A stretch of DNA of 23,078 nt from contig CABUEI010000034.1 in assembly GCA_902490585.1 (NCBI GenBank), positions 1 through 23,078 of the forward strand, read 5' to 3'. The notes below the pieces were generated by a model. That model had not been told where the DNA came from. It ran no database searches and saw only the letters and a program-made list of their open reading frames with translations. Origin of the DNA: an uncultured Oscillospiraceae bacterium. Its GTDB lineage: Bacteria > Bacillota > Clostridia > Oscillospirales > Ruminococcaceae. How positions within the stretch are numbered: the stretch's first letter is position 1; each line of letters opens with the position of its first letter. This document shows, piece by piece, positions 1-8,305 of this stretch. The position numbers and the translations under genes are program-made.

Positions 1-213
1 AATCCGAGATGCTCACGTCTGAAAAGCGCAGAGTCGCTGTCCTTTATCTTTGTTACTCAGCAAGTCAAGCTCCTTTGCCCATATCCGTTTCATTTTTGCA
101 GATACGGTATAGCCGCACCGTGTTTCCTCTTTGAAAAAGTCTTCGCTGATGGGGAAAAGTACGGTGGTGTGCTCTTTGTTATTATCGTTTCCGATAATAT
201 TTTCAGATGTCAT
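1..213 (-). pseudogene. LicD-family protein, broken N-terminal fragment
   Basis: An ATG at 213 follows a good GGAGG ribosome site. The first ~52 residues resemble the N-terminus of LicD-family enzymes (an FFKEETRCGYTVS stretch, then an IWAKELDLL helix). LicD proteins add phosphocholine or other phospho-groups to surface glycans, which fits the polysaccharide operon upstream. The similarity stops after ELDLL near position 55, and the frame ends at 13. In a second frame the bases from about 54 to the edge read VTKIKDSDSALFRREHLG, which looks coding and may be a later part of the same family. I infer an internal deletion with frameshift, or an assembly join. The nucleotidyltransferase-like core is not visible. 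The LicD assignment rests on recalled family sequence and is moderate. Confidence 0.5.
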
Positions 214-302
214 CTAAGACCTCCGTTGTTAAATTGTAAGTTGCAGAGCAGTGTTATGTCGTTAAGTGCAATTGAACCTTAAAATTCGCATTTTTCAGCA
301 TA

Positions 303-331
303 ATTATACACTGACTGCACATTTTTGTCAA
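303..331 (-). promoter_or_regulatory. Promoter of the LicD-like gene
   Basis: Read on the minus strand: TTGACA (326-331), a 17-bp spacer and TATAAT (303-308), a full consensus match. It sits between the stop of the ABC ATPase (345) and the LicD-like start (213), so that gene can be transcribed separately from the operon. The predicted 5' leader is about 80 nt. Confidence 0.8.
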
Positions 332-344
332 TGTTGAGGAAGGG

Positions 345-1085
345 TTATACTCCCATTTTCTTGTTATATGCGTCGCATACTTCCTTTGCCGTGCCCTGCA
401 TTACCGGAACGCCGTGGTCAAGCCACAGTGCTTTGTCACAAAGCTGTTCGATAGACTTCATGTTGTGCGATACATACAGCAGTGTAGTGCCGTTTGAAAG
501 CATCTTCTGCATACGCTCCGAGCATTTCTTTTTGAAACGTACATCGCCTACAGACAATATCTCATCGGCGATAAGTATATCGGGCTGTACCGAGGTAGCT
601 ATCGAGAAGCCGAGCCTTGCTTTCATACCGGAAGAGAAGTTCTTTACGGGTGAATCAAGGAAGTCCTGAAGTTCGGAGAACTCTACTATCTCATTAAACT
701 TTTCTTCTATGAAATCCTTTTTATAGCCGAGCAGTGTGCCGTTGAGGTAAATGTTCTCACGGGCTGACATATTCGGGTCGATACCTGCGCCGAGCTCGAT
801 AAGAGCGGCAACCGTTCCCTTTACGTCAACAGTGCCTTTGTAGGGTTTCAGTATTCGGCTTATTACTTTTAAAAGTGTGGATTTTCCTGCGCCGTTTGTT
901 CCGACAAGACCCCATGCCTCACCTTTCTTTATGTGCATGTCAACGTCTTTAAGGGCGATAAACTCCTGGAACATGAGCTCTCTGCGGAGAAGTCTTACCA
1001 CATATTCTTTAAGGTTGTCAACTTTCATGTTCGCCTTGTTGAAACGAACCGTGACATTGTTTACGTCAATGATATAATCTTCCAT
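345..1085 (-). CDS. Polysaccharide/teichoic-acid export ABC transporter, ATP-binding protein (TagH/Wzt type)
   Basis: This cytoplasmic ATPase of 246 aa would power export of a lipid-linked surface glycopolymer with the permease just upstream. Visible motifs are Walker A GTNGAGKST (residues 62-70), an ABC signature core FSSGM, a Walker B-type ILIADE and the switch His in YVSHN. The short N-terminal lead-in before the Walker A and the VAALIELGAG block are typical of TagH/Wzt ATPases. No long C-terminal carbohydrate-binding domain follows, so it is the short form. The start at 1085 is chosen because GGAGG lies 7 bases upstream; a longer open frame to 1181 overlaps the permease and has no ribosome site. 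It is 13 nt after the permease stop, in the same operon. The transported polymer is not determined. Confidence 0.93.
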   Translation of the reverse strand: MEDYIIDVNNVTVRFNKANMKVDNLKEYVVRLLRRELMFQEFIALKDVDMHIKKGEAWGLVGTNGAGKSTLLKVISRILKPYKGTVDVKGTVAALIELGAGIDPNMSARENIYLNGTLLGYKKDFIEEKFNEIVEFSELQDFLDSPVKNFSSGMKARLGFSIATSVQPDILIADEILSVGDVRFKKKCSERMQKMLSNGTTLLYVSHNMKSIEQLCDKALWLDHGVPVMQGTAKEVCDAYNKKMGV

Positions 1086-1098
1086 ACCGATACCTCCG

Positions 1099-1899
1099 TC
1101 AGATGTACAGAATGAACTTGTCCTGCTTATCCCTGAATATAACAGTACCAAGTACGAAGAACAGTGCGGCATAGCCGACACCGAGTATTATCGTTTTCAT
1201 ATCGGAGATACAGCCGCTGTATGCGATATCTCTGAATTGCTTTATATAAATGTAAAGGGGGTTGAGGTTCTCGACAATGAATTTCAGCCAGTTGGGGAGA
1301 ATATCAACGGGATAGAATATTGCCGATGCGTACATCCACATTGTAGTGAAAGCGTTGTAGATGTATCTTGTATCACGGAAGAAAACGTGCATCTGGGCGA
1401 GAAAAAAACCCATTCCGCAGGTGAATATATACGCTTCGAGCGTGATAAGCGGGAAGAGGAGCATTGTCCAGTAGAACGGGGAGCCTGTGAAGATAAGAAC
1501 TATCAGCAGTGCGCCAAGTGACAATACATAGTCAACCATACAGCTTGTTACCTTAGCGAGAGGGAACATATACTTTGAAACGTATGTTTTCTTGAGCAAT
1601 GCGGCGTTTGATGTGATACCGTCCATTGCCTTGTTGGTAGCGCCTACTATAAAGTCGTACATTGTTCTGCCGACAAGCAGGTAAACAGGGAAGTTGGGTA
1701 TATTCCTGTCGAACAGCTGTGAGAATACAACGTACATAACTATCATTATAAGTAAGGGGTTGAGTACGCTCCATACATATCCCAGAAAACTGCGTCTGTA
1801 TTTGAGTTTTAAATCTCGTGAAACGAGCTGGATAAGCAGGTCCTTGTAGTGTCTTACTTCAAGGAAACCGCCTGTTTTATCCTTGCGAACAAGTGTCAT
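1099..1899 (-). CDS. Polysaccharide/teichoic-acid export ABC transporter, permease (TagG/Wzm type)
   Basis: This is a 266-aa ABC-2 type integral membrane protein, the usual length for TagG/Wzm. The N-terminal cytosolic segment carries the family pattern around RDLKLKYRRSFLGYVWSVLNPLL, cut by the first membrane helix. About six hydrophobic helices follow, including LLIMIVMYVVFSQLF and LSLGALLIVLIFTGSPF. With the adjacent ATPase it would form the exporter that flips a lipid-linked glycan across the membrane. GGAGG lies 7 nt before the ATG at 1899. It is 17 nt downstream of the glycosyltransferase stop, in an operon of four tightly packed genes. Confidence 0.92.
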   Translation of the reverse strand: MTLVRKDKTGGFLEVRHYKDLLIQLVSRDLKLKYRRSFLGYVWSVLNPLLIMIVMYVVFSQLFDRNIPNFPVYLLVGRTMYDFIVGATNKAMDGITSNAALLKKTYVSKYMFPLAKVTSCMVDYVLSLGALLIVLIFTGSPFYWTMLLFPLITLEAYIFTCGMGFFLAQMHVFFRDTRYIYNAFTTMWMYASAIFYPVDILPNWLKFIVENLNPLYIYIKQFRDIAYSGCISDMKTIILGVGYAALFFVLGTVIFRDKQDKFILYI

Positions 1900-1916
1900 T
1901 TATGCCTCCGTGTTTA

Positions 1917-2939
1917 TCAGTCAAAGCTCTTTTTGTGTCTTAATTTGCTGTAAAGCTTTGAGCCGAGTATTCTGTTATATCCGTTTATTCCGATGTGCAG
2001 ACGGTTGAGCGTTTTCAGCATCTTGCAATGCTTTGTGCTCATCTCGTAAACGGGGTGATATTCTTTATCCATAAAGTTCATCATTTCGTCTGCTCTTTTG
2101 CGTCCTGCTTTTCTGTCCTTATCGCAAAGAAGTGTAGTAACAAGGAAGCTGAGCAGTAAAACGTGAGTTTTCTTTTCACAGTAAAGAGCCGCCGCTCCGC
2201 TGAAATTTCTGCCCTCGGCGGTCATGCGTTTCAGCACCGTTTCGGTATGTCCTATACGTTTAAGCTGATTTTCGGCTGAAACACTCTGGGTCACGTCACC
2301 GATACGGTATTCATAGATGAACAGATCGAGCGGCAGTATGCTTTCTGCCTTGCAACACGGGAATGTTGCGTATTCGTTATCTTCGTAGAATACCTTTTCG
2401 CTGAGCTTTATGCCCTCGTTTTTATAAAAATCCGTGCGGTAGGTTATACCGTGGAATGTAAGACTGCGTTCAAAATTCTGCCACTGTGACATTACTTCGT
2501 CCATGGTATATTTTTTGCCGAACTGCGAGGGGTAGCATCGCCAGTTTTTTATTTCGCCGTTTGAAATGTTTATGGTGTGGTGAGGTGTTAGCACAACGTC
2601 GGCATCGGTGTTTTCGAGCGCCTTTATAAACGCAGGCAGATTTTCTGTCAGGAACCAGTCGTCAGCGTCAAGTGCTTTGAGATATTTTCCGACAGCCTTT
2701 TCGCTTCCTGCGTTGATAGCAGAGCCGTGGCCGCCGTTTTCCTTATTTATAAGGCTTACAGAGCCGGGATATTTTGCGATATATTCTTCCGCAATCTTTT
2801 CACAGCCGTCTGTAGAACCGTCATTGACAACTATTATATCAAGCTTATCCGTGCAGTCACATAACAGCGAGTCAAGACATTTTGCCAGAAACGGTTTGCT
2901 GTTGTATGACGGGATAATGATACTCAGTATTTTATCCAT
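1917..2939 (-). CDS. Family 2 (GT-A) glycosyltransferase
   Basis: A 340-aa glycosyltransferase probably building the polymer exported by the neighbouring ABC transporter. The N-terminal GT-A fold is clear: ILSIIIPSYNSKPFL at the start, a nucleotide-binding VVNDGSTDG near residues 37-45, an NGGHGSAINAG loop, and the metal-binding LDADDW motif near residue 90. The C-terminal half is charged and has no obvious membrane helix. Its start overlaps the preceding gene's stop by one base (TAATG), so translation is probably coupled; the ribosome site is weak (AAAGG). Donor sugar and acceptor cannot be read from the sequence. Confidence 0.9.
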   Translation of the reverse strand: MDKILSIIIPSYNSKPFLAKCLDSLLCDCTDKLDIIVVNDGSTDGCEKIAEEYIAKYPGSVSLINKENGGHGSAINAGSEKAVGKYLKALDADDWFLTENLPAFIKALENTDADVVLTPHHTINISNGEIKNWRCYPSQFGKKYTMDEVMSQWQNFERSLTFHGITYRTDFYKNEGIKLSEKVFYEDNEYATFPCCKAESILPLDLFIYEYRIGDVTQSVSAENQLKRIGHTETVLKRMTAEGRNFSGAAALYCEKKTHVLLLSFLVTTLLCDKDRKAGRKRADEMMNFMDKEYHPVYEMSTKHCKMLKTLNRLHIGINGYNRILGSKLYSKLRHKKSFD

Positions 2940-3739
2940 TAATTCTTACCTTTGTGAAGTTTAGTCAGTCTGTTTTCCTTTATTCCTTTAAGGGTGTATG
3001 AAAACGCCTTGAACATGCTCATGTCCGTCAGCTGTTTTCTCTTTGCAAAAGCGTAATATGCGGCGTACAATACCGATAGCGGCAGACCCATTATATATCG
3101 TGTAGTGTTTCCACGGTTGACGAAAAACTCTTCGTTGAATCCTTTGAACCATGTTGACTGCGACTGAGCAACCGAGGCAAGTCTGAAAGGGTAGTGATAT
3201 ATACCGAGCTTTGCTTTTCGGCACTGCGTCAGAAATCTGAATTCTTCCTCTGCACCGTTGCCCGAGCCTGCGCCCATGTTTTCATCAAACCGTACTCCTG
3301 CGGCAAGCAGTTTCTCACGGCGGAACGTTATCTGCCACGAGCTTACGCTCATGATGTCACGGTAGCCGAGTTTCTTTACTGTATCGCCCCATTTCAGCGG
3401 ACGGTTAACCATATCGAATATGATCACGTCGGCATCGGGCAGGCTGTCATAGGCGTTTTCTACCGCTTTTTCATAGCCGTCGCTGAATACCTCGTCATCG
3501 TCGCAGACAATGCAGATATCGGCATCGGATTTTGAAATTGCGAGGTTGCGGCTTTTTGTAAGACCTCTGTCTTTTACGGAAAATGTCCGCACGAAAGCGG
3601 CTCCGATATTTTCTTCCTTATATCCGTCCTCATCGCACTGGTTTATTATAACCGTGTCGGAGGTGATATGAGAACGCTTTATCATTTCTTCACTGTCGGA
3701 GAGGAACATACACGACAGAAGTATTTCAGTCTTAGCCAA
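2939..3739 (-). CDS. Glycosyltransferase family 2-like (GT-A) protein
   Basis: A 266-aa protein, first gene of the operon behind the promoter at 3804-3832. It has a GT-A-like layout: a TEILLSCMFLSD opening strand, a DRGLTKSRNLAISKSDADICIVCDDDEVF region equivalent to the ribose/metal-binding part (DDDE as the DxD-type motif), and a GAGSGNGAEEEF segment resembling the acceptor-side acidic loop. A hydrophobic stretch near the C-terminus (LPLSVLYAAYYAFA) may associate with the membrane. It differs from the next gene's more classical family 2 enzyme, which implies two distinct linkages. The start is ATG 3739. Specificity is unknown. Confidence 0.8.
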   Translation of the reverse strand: MAKTEILLSCMFLSDSEEMIKRSHITSDTVIINQCDEDGYKEENIGAAFVRTFSVKDRGLTKSRNLAISKSDADICIVCDDDEVFSDGYEKAVENAYDSLPDADVIIFDMVNRPLKWGDTVKKLGYRDIMSVSSWQITFRREKLLAAGVRFDENMGAGSGNGAEEEFRFLTQCRKAKLGIYHYPFRLASVAQSQSTWFKGFNEEFFVNRGNTTRYIMGLPLSVLYAAYYAFAKRKQLTDMSMFKAFSYTLKGIKENRLTKLHKGKN

Positions 3740-3803
3740 AAGCTCAGCTCCTTAAATTCAAATGCCATATCATGTATTTTTTGCCGTAAGCCACATTTAT
3801 TTT

Positions 3804-3832
3804 ATTATACAACTGTTACATAGAAAAGTCAA
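3804..3832 (-). promoter_or_regulatory. Promoter of the surface-polysaccharide operon
   Basis: On the minus strand TTGACT (3827-3832), a 17-bp spacer and TATAAT (3804-3809). It lies about 65 bp upstream of the first glycosyltransferase start and should drive all four tightly spaced genes down to 345. Nothing else is recognised between 3740 and 3887. Confidence 0.8.
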
Positions 3833-3887
3833 TCGACATAATTTGATAGTATTTTGCCGCATAAACGGCGGATTATATGCGTTTTAC

Positions 3888-3920
3888 ATAAAAAGACCGC
3901 TGAAATGATACAGCGGTCTT
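3888..3920 (-). terminator. Rho-independent terminator of the GGDEF gene
   Basis: A perfect 10-bp inverted repeat (AAGACCGCTG, 3893-3902, with CAGCGGTCTT, 3911-3920) and an 8-nt loop, followed on the minus strand by a T run. It is 15 nt beyond the stop of the sensor-GGDEF gene and insulates it from the polysaccharide operon. Confidence 0.88.
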
Positions 3921-3934
3921 AAAGATTAATATAT

Positions 3935-5893
3935 TTACTTGTCGGTCGGCTTGTCTTTGTTGTAGTCGAACAACATTCTGGTTCGTTTATGCGTTTCCTT
4001 ATCAACGTACATTCTGGAGTCTGCCGTATTAATATAGTAGTCTATGTGCATTTTCGAGCCCTTTGGCATGATACAGCCGCCGAAACTGCCGTGTACGTTG
4101 TACGGCTTTTCACTTGTGAGGTTGTAATCGGCGAGGTATGCGTTGACTTTTTCAATGTACAATGCCATTTCTTCTTCGCTCTTGCCTTTGCCGAATACAA
4201 CATATTCATCGCCGCCGAAACGTGCGCATATATCATTTTCATCGGCAGAAGCCTTGAGTGCGTTTGCTATAGTGAGGATCGCATTGTCACCCTCATTATG
4301 ACCGAAGTTATCATTTATCTGTTTGAGATTATCCAGGTCTACAGAGATGACCATACAGTTATCCTTTACGCCCTCCTCGGCATAATCGTTATAGATCCTG
4401 AAAAATCCTCTGCGGTTATACAGAGATGTCAGGGGGTCGGTAACATACAGCATATCTATCTTCTTGGCATATGCGTACAGTTCGTTCTGTCTGCGTACCG
4501 ATTCAAGAAGCTGAGAAATAGCAAGTGTGACAAAGTTCAGCAGATAGTTCGTATTGCTCCACGGATAGAAGTCAAACGCCAGATATCCCAGCGTGTTGTC
4601 CCTTGCGTGTATAGGCGTATATAATATGAACTTGCTTGCGTCCGCCATCTCATAGAAGTCAGGGAGCATCTCGGCAGTGGGAAATTCTGTTTCGCTCTGC
4701 GGCTTTCTGTCCCTGTAACGTGCGATACATTTCATTGTATCGCAGTAGTCGAACCTGTGTATGGGGCAACTTTCGTCCATATTATCAATGGAATCATTGA
4801 TAATGGAATTAGTCATGAAGTCTTTACAGATACATATCCACGAATGGTTACACCATATCTTTGACAATGTTCTTGAAATACTGTGGCTTGCCTCTTCAAA
4901 TGTGGAGCAGTTTGCAAGCTCCTGAGATATATTTGCCGTTCTTATCGCAAACTGTCTTGCGTTGTATATTTCTTCAAAAAGCTCGTGGCGCTGTTTCGGC
5001 GACAAATCACCGTTGACGTCATTATTGCAACGGCACGAGGTACCGTAAATGATATTCGGAGGGATTATACCGAGCTTTGCCGGTTTTTTGCCCTTTTTCA
5101 GCAGGTCTAAAACGATCTGTCCGGCTTCCTTTCCGGCAGATTCCGCAAGTATCTTTGCGGTGGTTATATATCCGCTTGCCTCGTCAATTCCGTCCATACC
5201 GGTGACTGCTATCTCTCCCGGTATATCAAATCCCAGTTCGGCAAGCTTTATCATGACCGCAGACGCCATAGTATCATTGGCGCAGACTATAGCTCCGCAG
5301 TCAAGCGTGCCGTCCTCTCTCATCTTGTCGATCTGCTGGATAGCGGGGGCACTCCACATGTTGCCGTAATATATTCTTGACGGCTCTATCGGTATATTGT
5401 GGCTCTTTAGCGCGTCAATAAAGCCCATAAGACGCTCTTCCGATGTCTGCTGACCTTTGAAACCGCCGATGAAATTGAGCTTCTTTATGCCGTGTTTCTC
5501 AATAAGGTGGCTGGTTATAAGTTCAATTTCGTGTCGGTAATCCGGCATTATACAATAGCAGTTGTCATAATCGTACTGCTGACCGATAGTCAGTACGGGA
5601 ACATTTTTCGCAACTGCGTTTTCTATAGTGTGTTTTATTACTTCTTCGCTGTCGCTTAAAAAGAACGGGACTACTACCAGCATATCGAGAATATCATAAT
5701 TCGGAAGATTGTAAATATTAGTCTGACCGATATTCTGAGGAGCGTTTCTATAAAAGCAGGTACAACCGTTGAAGATATGTACGTTTATTTCGTTGTCGCC
5801 CATAACATTGCAGAATCCTTGCAAAAGCATCTTGCCGCCCTGCAGGTCGCCGATACATAATGCAACGTTTTTTCTTCCGCTTCTGTTCTCCAT
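3935..5893 (-). CDS. Diguanylate cyclase-like protein with LacI-type periplasmic-binding sensor domain
   Basis: 652 aa. Residues ~8-290 resemble the sugar-binding (type 1 periplasmic-binding) domain of LacI/GalR regulators (VALCIGDLQGG, a GAIVCANDTMASAVM segment, a VTGMDGID segment) but have no N-terminal HTH and no signal peptide. A GAF-like region (~310-470, Cys/Trp rich) and a C-terminal GGDEF domain follow, with DPLTSLYNRRGF and ARFGGDEY (GGDEY at 560-564). The likely product is cyclic di-GMP, controlled by a small ligand in the cytoplasm. The position of the inhibitory RxxD site holds DEND, so classical product inhibition should be absent. The ATG at 5893 is chosen because AAAGGAGG precedes it; the frame upstream to 5983 lacks a ribosome site and spans the promoter. 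Monocistronic. Confidence 0.88.
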   Translation of the reverse strand: MENRSGRKNVALCIGDLQGGKMLLQGFCNVMGDNEINVHIFNGCTCFYRNAPQNIGQTNIYNLPNYDILDMLVVVPFFLSDSEEVIKHTIENAVAKNVPVLTIGQQYDYDNCYCIMPDYRHEIELITSHLIEKHGIKKLNFIGGFKGQQTSEERLMGFIDALKSHNIPIEPSRIYYGNMWSAPAIQQIDKMREDGTLDCGAIVCANDTMASAVMIKLAELGFDIPGEIAVTGMDGIDEASGYITTAKILAESAGKEAGQIVLDLLKKGKKPAKLGIIPPNIIYGTSCRCNNDVNGDLSPKQRHELFEEIYNARQFAIRTANISQELANCSTFEEASHSISRTLSKIWCNHSWICICKDFMTNSIINDSIDNMDESCPIHRFDYCDTMKCIARYRDRKPQSETEFPTAEMLPDFYEMADASKFILYTPIHARDNTLGYLAFDFYPWSNTNYLLNFVTLAISQLLESVRRQNELYAYAKKIDMLYVTDPLTSLYNRRGFFRIYNDYAEEGVKDNCMVISVDLDNLKQINDNFGHNEGDNAILTIANALKASADENDICARFGGDEYVVFGKGKSEEEMALYIEKVNAYLADYNLTSEKPYNVHGSFGGCIMPKGSKMHIDYYINTADSRMYVDKETHKRTRMLFDYNKDKPTDK

Positions 5894-5973
5894 AAACAAG
5901 CCTCCTTTCAGAAAAAAATTCCCTAAAAGTAAATCTCTGTGAAATTGTTTTATCTGAGTTACACAATACATTA

Positions 5974-6002
5974 AGTATAACACATTAGTATTGAAAAATC
6001 AA
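5974..6002 (-). promoter_or_regulatory. Promoter of the sensor-GGDEF gene
   Basis: Minus strand TTGATT (5997-6002), a 17-bp spacer and TATACT (5974-5979). It gives a leader of about 75 nt before the ATG at 5893 and is divergent from the MetRS-like gene promoter. Confidence 0.7.
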
Positions 6003-6125
6003 GCAAAAATACGCCGTTTTGCCTATGTTTCCACAGATTTATGCCACAAATACCATGTGTTGCAAAACTTATATTTTAAACTGCGGAACATAATCCGCTG
6101 ACACAACAAAAATCGGATAAATTTA

Positions 6126-6154
6126 TTGCATTTTCTGCCGATATGTGATACAAT
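6126..6154 (+). promoter_or_regulatory. Promoter of the MetRS-like gene
   Basis: TTGCAT (6126-6131), a 17-bp spacer and TACAAT (6149-6154). The predicted start near 6161 leaves only about 38 nt before the TTG start, too short for a T-box or other large leader control. Confidence 0.7.
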
Positions 6155-6198
6155 AAACTTTATAAAATCTGATAAAACTTCATCGAGGAGTGTTGAAA

Positions 6199-8241
6199 TT
6201 GGAAAACAACAACAAGAACAACAATAACTATAAAAGTAACAAGCCGTCAAAGGATAACAGACCGTCCTTCCCGAAAAGAGCGGTAATCACAGGCGGTATG
6301 CCTTACGGCAATAAACAGCTTCATTTCGGTCATGTCGGCGGTGTGTTCGTATTTGCGGATACCTACGCACGATTCCTGCGTGACCGTATCGGTAAGGATA
6401 ACGTAATATTCGTATCGGGTACAGACTGCTACGGCTCACCGATTGCCGAGAGCTACAGAAAACTTAAAGAAAGCGGAGAGTTTGACGGCACGATTGAGGA
6501 CTTTGTAAGAAGAAACCATGAGAGCCAGGAAAAGACACTCAGGGATTACGATATAAGCCTCGACCTGTTCGGTGCGTCCGCACTGGATGAGCCTGCCGAG
6601 ATACACAACGTTGTATCGGACAAGTTCATCAGAAGACTGTACGAGAACGGTCAGCTCGAGAAAATCACAACCTCACAGTTCTATGACGAAAAGGCAGGCG
6701 TGTTCTTAAACGGCAGGCAGGTAATAGGCAAATGCCCCGTTCTCGGCTGTCAGTCGGAAAAGGGTTATGCGGACGAGTGCGACCTCGGACATCAGTATAT
6801 GCCGTCCAGCCTTATCGACCCGAAGAGTACCCTTACAGGTGAAACTCCCGTAATGCGTGACGTTGTGAACTGGTACTTCCGTCTTACAGAGTACACAAAG
6901 CTCCTCGGCGAATATGTTGACAGAATAAAGAAGATGCCGAATGTGCGTTCGCTTGTTTCAAAGACTATCGGCGAGTTCCTTGAACCGCCCGTTGTTCATA
7001 TCAAGAAAGAACTGCGTGAGGACTATGAAAAGATAAAGGATCTGTTGGCACATCATACACTGACGGACGACCCCAAAAAGCCGTCATTCACGATACGCTT
7101 TGACACGCTTGACGAGCGTGACACGGCAACCGAAATAATGGCACACCACGGTCTGCGTTTCAGAACAGGTAAAACGCTTGTTCCGTTCAGACTTACAGGT
7201 AATATAGAGTGGGGCGTAAAGGCTCCCGACCTTGAAGATGAAAAGGGACTTACCGTATGGGTATGGCCGGAATCACTCTGGGCACCTATCTCATTCACCT
7301 GCGCTTATCTCAAGAGCAAGGGTATAGATATGGAGCACTATAAGGACTATTGGTGCTCAAAGGACGCACAGGTATATCAGTTTATCGGCTCGGATAACAT
7401 ATACTTCTACGGCGTTGCCGAAATGGCAATGTTCATGGCACTGAAAAAGGGCGAGATAACTTCCGATCCCGAGGACGGTGAAATGCAGTTACCTATCCTC
7501 GTTGCAAACAACCACATTCTGTTCCTTGACAAGAAGGCAAGCAGCAGCGGCTCTATAAAGCCACCTATGGCGGCAGATCTGCTGAACTATTATACAGCAG
7601 AACAGCTCCGTATGCATTGGCTCGGACTGGGACTGGGAACAAGGAGCGTAAGCTTCCAGCCTAAGCCCTACAATCCCGATGCAAAGCCTGAGGACAACGA
7701 TCCTGTTGTTAAGGAAGGATTCCTGCTTTCAAATGTATTTAACAGAGCGATCCGCTCATGCTTCTATTATGCTCAGAAATATTTTGACGGCAAGATGCCG
7801 ATAGGCACACCCGATGCGGACGTAATTGCAGAGTGCGAAAAGGCAATACTTGAATATGAGCGTTATATGTATAAGTTCGAGTTCCACCAGGTAACCTATG
7901 TTCTTGACTCACTGGTAAGAAAGTCAAGCAAGGTATGGTCAAAGCTCAGCCGTGAGGCAGATGCGGCAGACGATAACGAACTGCGTAAAAAGACGCTTAT
8001 CAATGTGTTCCATTATATAAGGGTAGCCGCACTTCTCCTGCATCCGCTTGCTCCCGAGGGCACAGAGATGCTCCGTGAGTACCTCGGTTTCGGTGAAGAT
8101 TTCTGGAGCTGGGATCATGTATTTGAAGGTATGGATTACTTCTGCAAGGGCGAAAGTGAACATCAGCTGAAATTCCTCGAGCCGAGAGTTGACTTCTTCA
8201 AGAAGCACCCCTCACAGCTTGCAGGAAACGAAGAAAAGTAA
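6199..8241 (+). CDS. Methionyl-tRNA synthetase-like class I aminoacyl-tRNA synthetase
   Basis: 680 aa, co-linear with bacterial MetRS: PYGNKQLHFGHVGG (HIGH as HFGH, 42-45), FVSGTDCYGSPI, a SQFYDEKAGVFL stretch, and a zinc-knuckle-like set C179, C184, C194, H198. A KMSKS-equivalent loop (KASSS, 446-450) and a helical anticodon-binding region follow. The expected reaction is ATP-dependent charging of tRNA-Met in the cytoplasm. Oddities: the second lysine of KMSKS is serine, the WLDAPIGY pocket block is WVWPESLWAPIS, and ~70 extra residues (about 275-345) lie before the pocket strand. No C-terminal EMAP/tRNA-binding domain is present. The TTG at 6199 is chosen because GAGGAG ends 8 bases before it; the GTG at 6190 overlaps that site. 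The N-terminus is Asn/Lys rich. It may be a second, specialised MetRS. Confidence 0.82.
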   Translation: MENNNKNNNNYKSNKPSKDNRPSFPKRAVITGGMPYGNKQLHFGHVGGVFVFADTYARFLRDRIGKDNVIFVSGTDCYGSPIAESYRKLKESGEFDGTIEDFVRRNHESQEKTLRDYDISLDLFGASALDEPAEIHNVVSDKFIRRLYENGQLEKITTSQFYDEKAGVFLNGRQVIGKCPVLGCQSEKGYADECDLGHQYMPSSLIDPKSTLTGETPVMRDVVNWYFRLTEYTKLLGEYVDRIKKMPNVRSLVSKTIGEFLEPPVVHIKKELREDYEKIKDLLAHHTLTDDPKKPSFTIRFDTLDERDTATEIMAHHGLRFRTGKTLVPFRLTGNIEWGVKAPDLEDEKGLTVWVWPESLWAPISFTCAYLKSKGIDMEHYKDYWCSKDAQVYQFIGSDNIYFYGVAEMAMFMALKKGEITSDPEDGEMQLPILVANNHILFLDKKASSSGSIKPPMAADLLNYYTAEQLRMHWLGLGLGTRSVSFQPKPYNPDAKPEDNDPVVKEGFLLSNVFNRAIRSCFYYAQKYFDGKMPIGTPDADVIAECEKAILEYERYMYKFEFHQVTYVLDSLVRKSSKVWSKLSREADAADDNELRKKTLINVFHYIRVAALLLHPLAPEGTEMLREYLGFGEDFWSWDHVFEGMDYFCKGESEHQLKFLEPRVDFFKKHPSQLAGNEEK

Positions 8242-8255
8242 ATAATTACAACAGC

Positions 8256-8285
8256 ACCGCCGCCGTGAAAAAACACAGTGGCGGT
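8256..8285 (+). terminator. Hairpin between MetRS-like gene and mnmA (weak terminator or attenuator)
   Basis: ACCGCC (8256-8261) pairs with GGCGGT (8280-8285) and the stem extends inward to GTG/CAC around an A6 loop. Only AATTTG follows, not a clear T run, so read-through into mnmA is likely. It may tune expression of the second gene or protect the upstream mRNA end. Confidence 0.45.
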
Positions 8286-8305
8286 AATTTGTAAAGGATA
8301 ATATT

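Noticed and set aside
3989..4624. Long plus-strand open frame opposite the GGDEF gene
   Set aside because: It lies antisense to a clear GGDEF coding region, has no ribosome site and resembles no family.
6155..6198. T-box leader upstream of the MetRS-like gene
   Set aside because: The predicted leader is only ~38 nt and lacks a specifier stem or a terminator/antiterminator pair.
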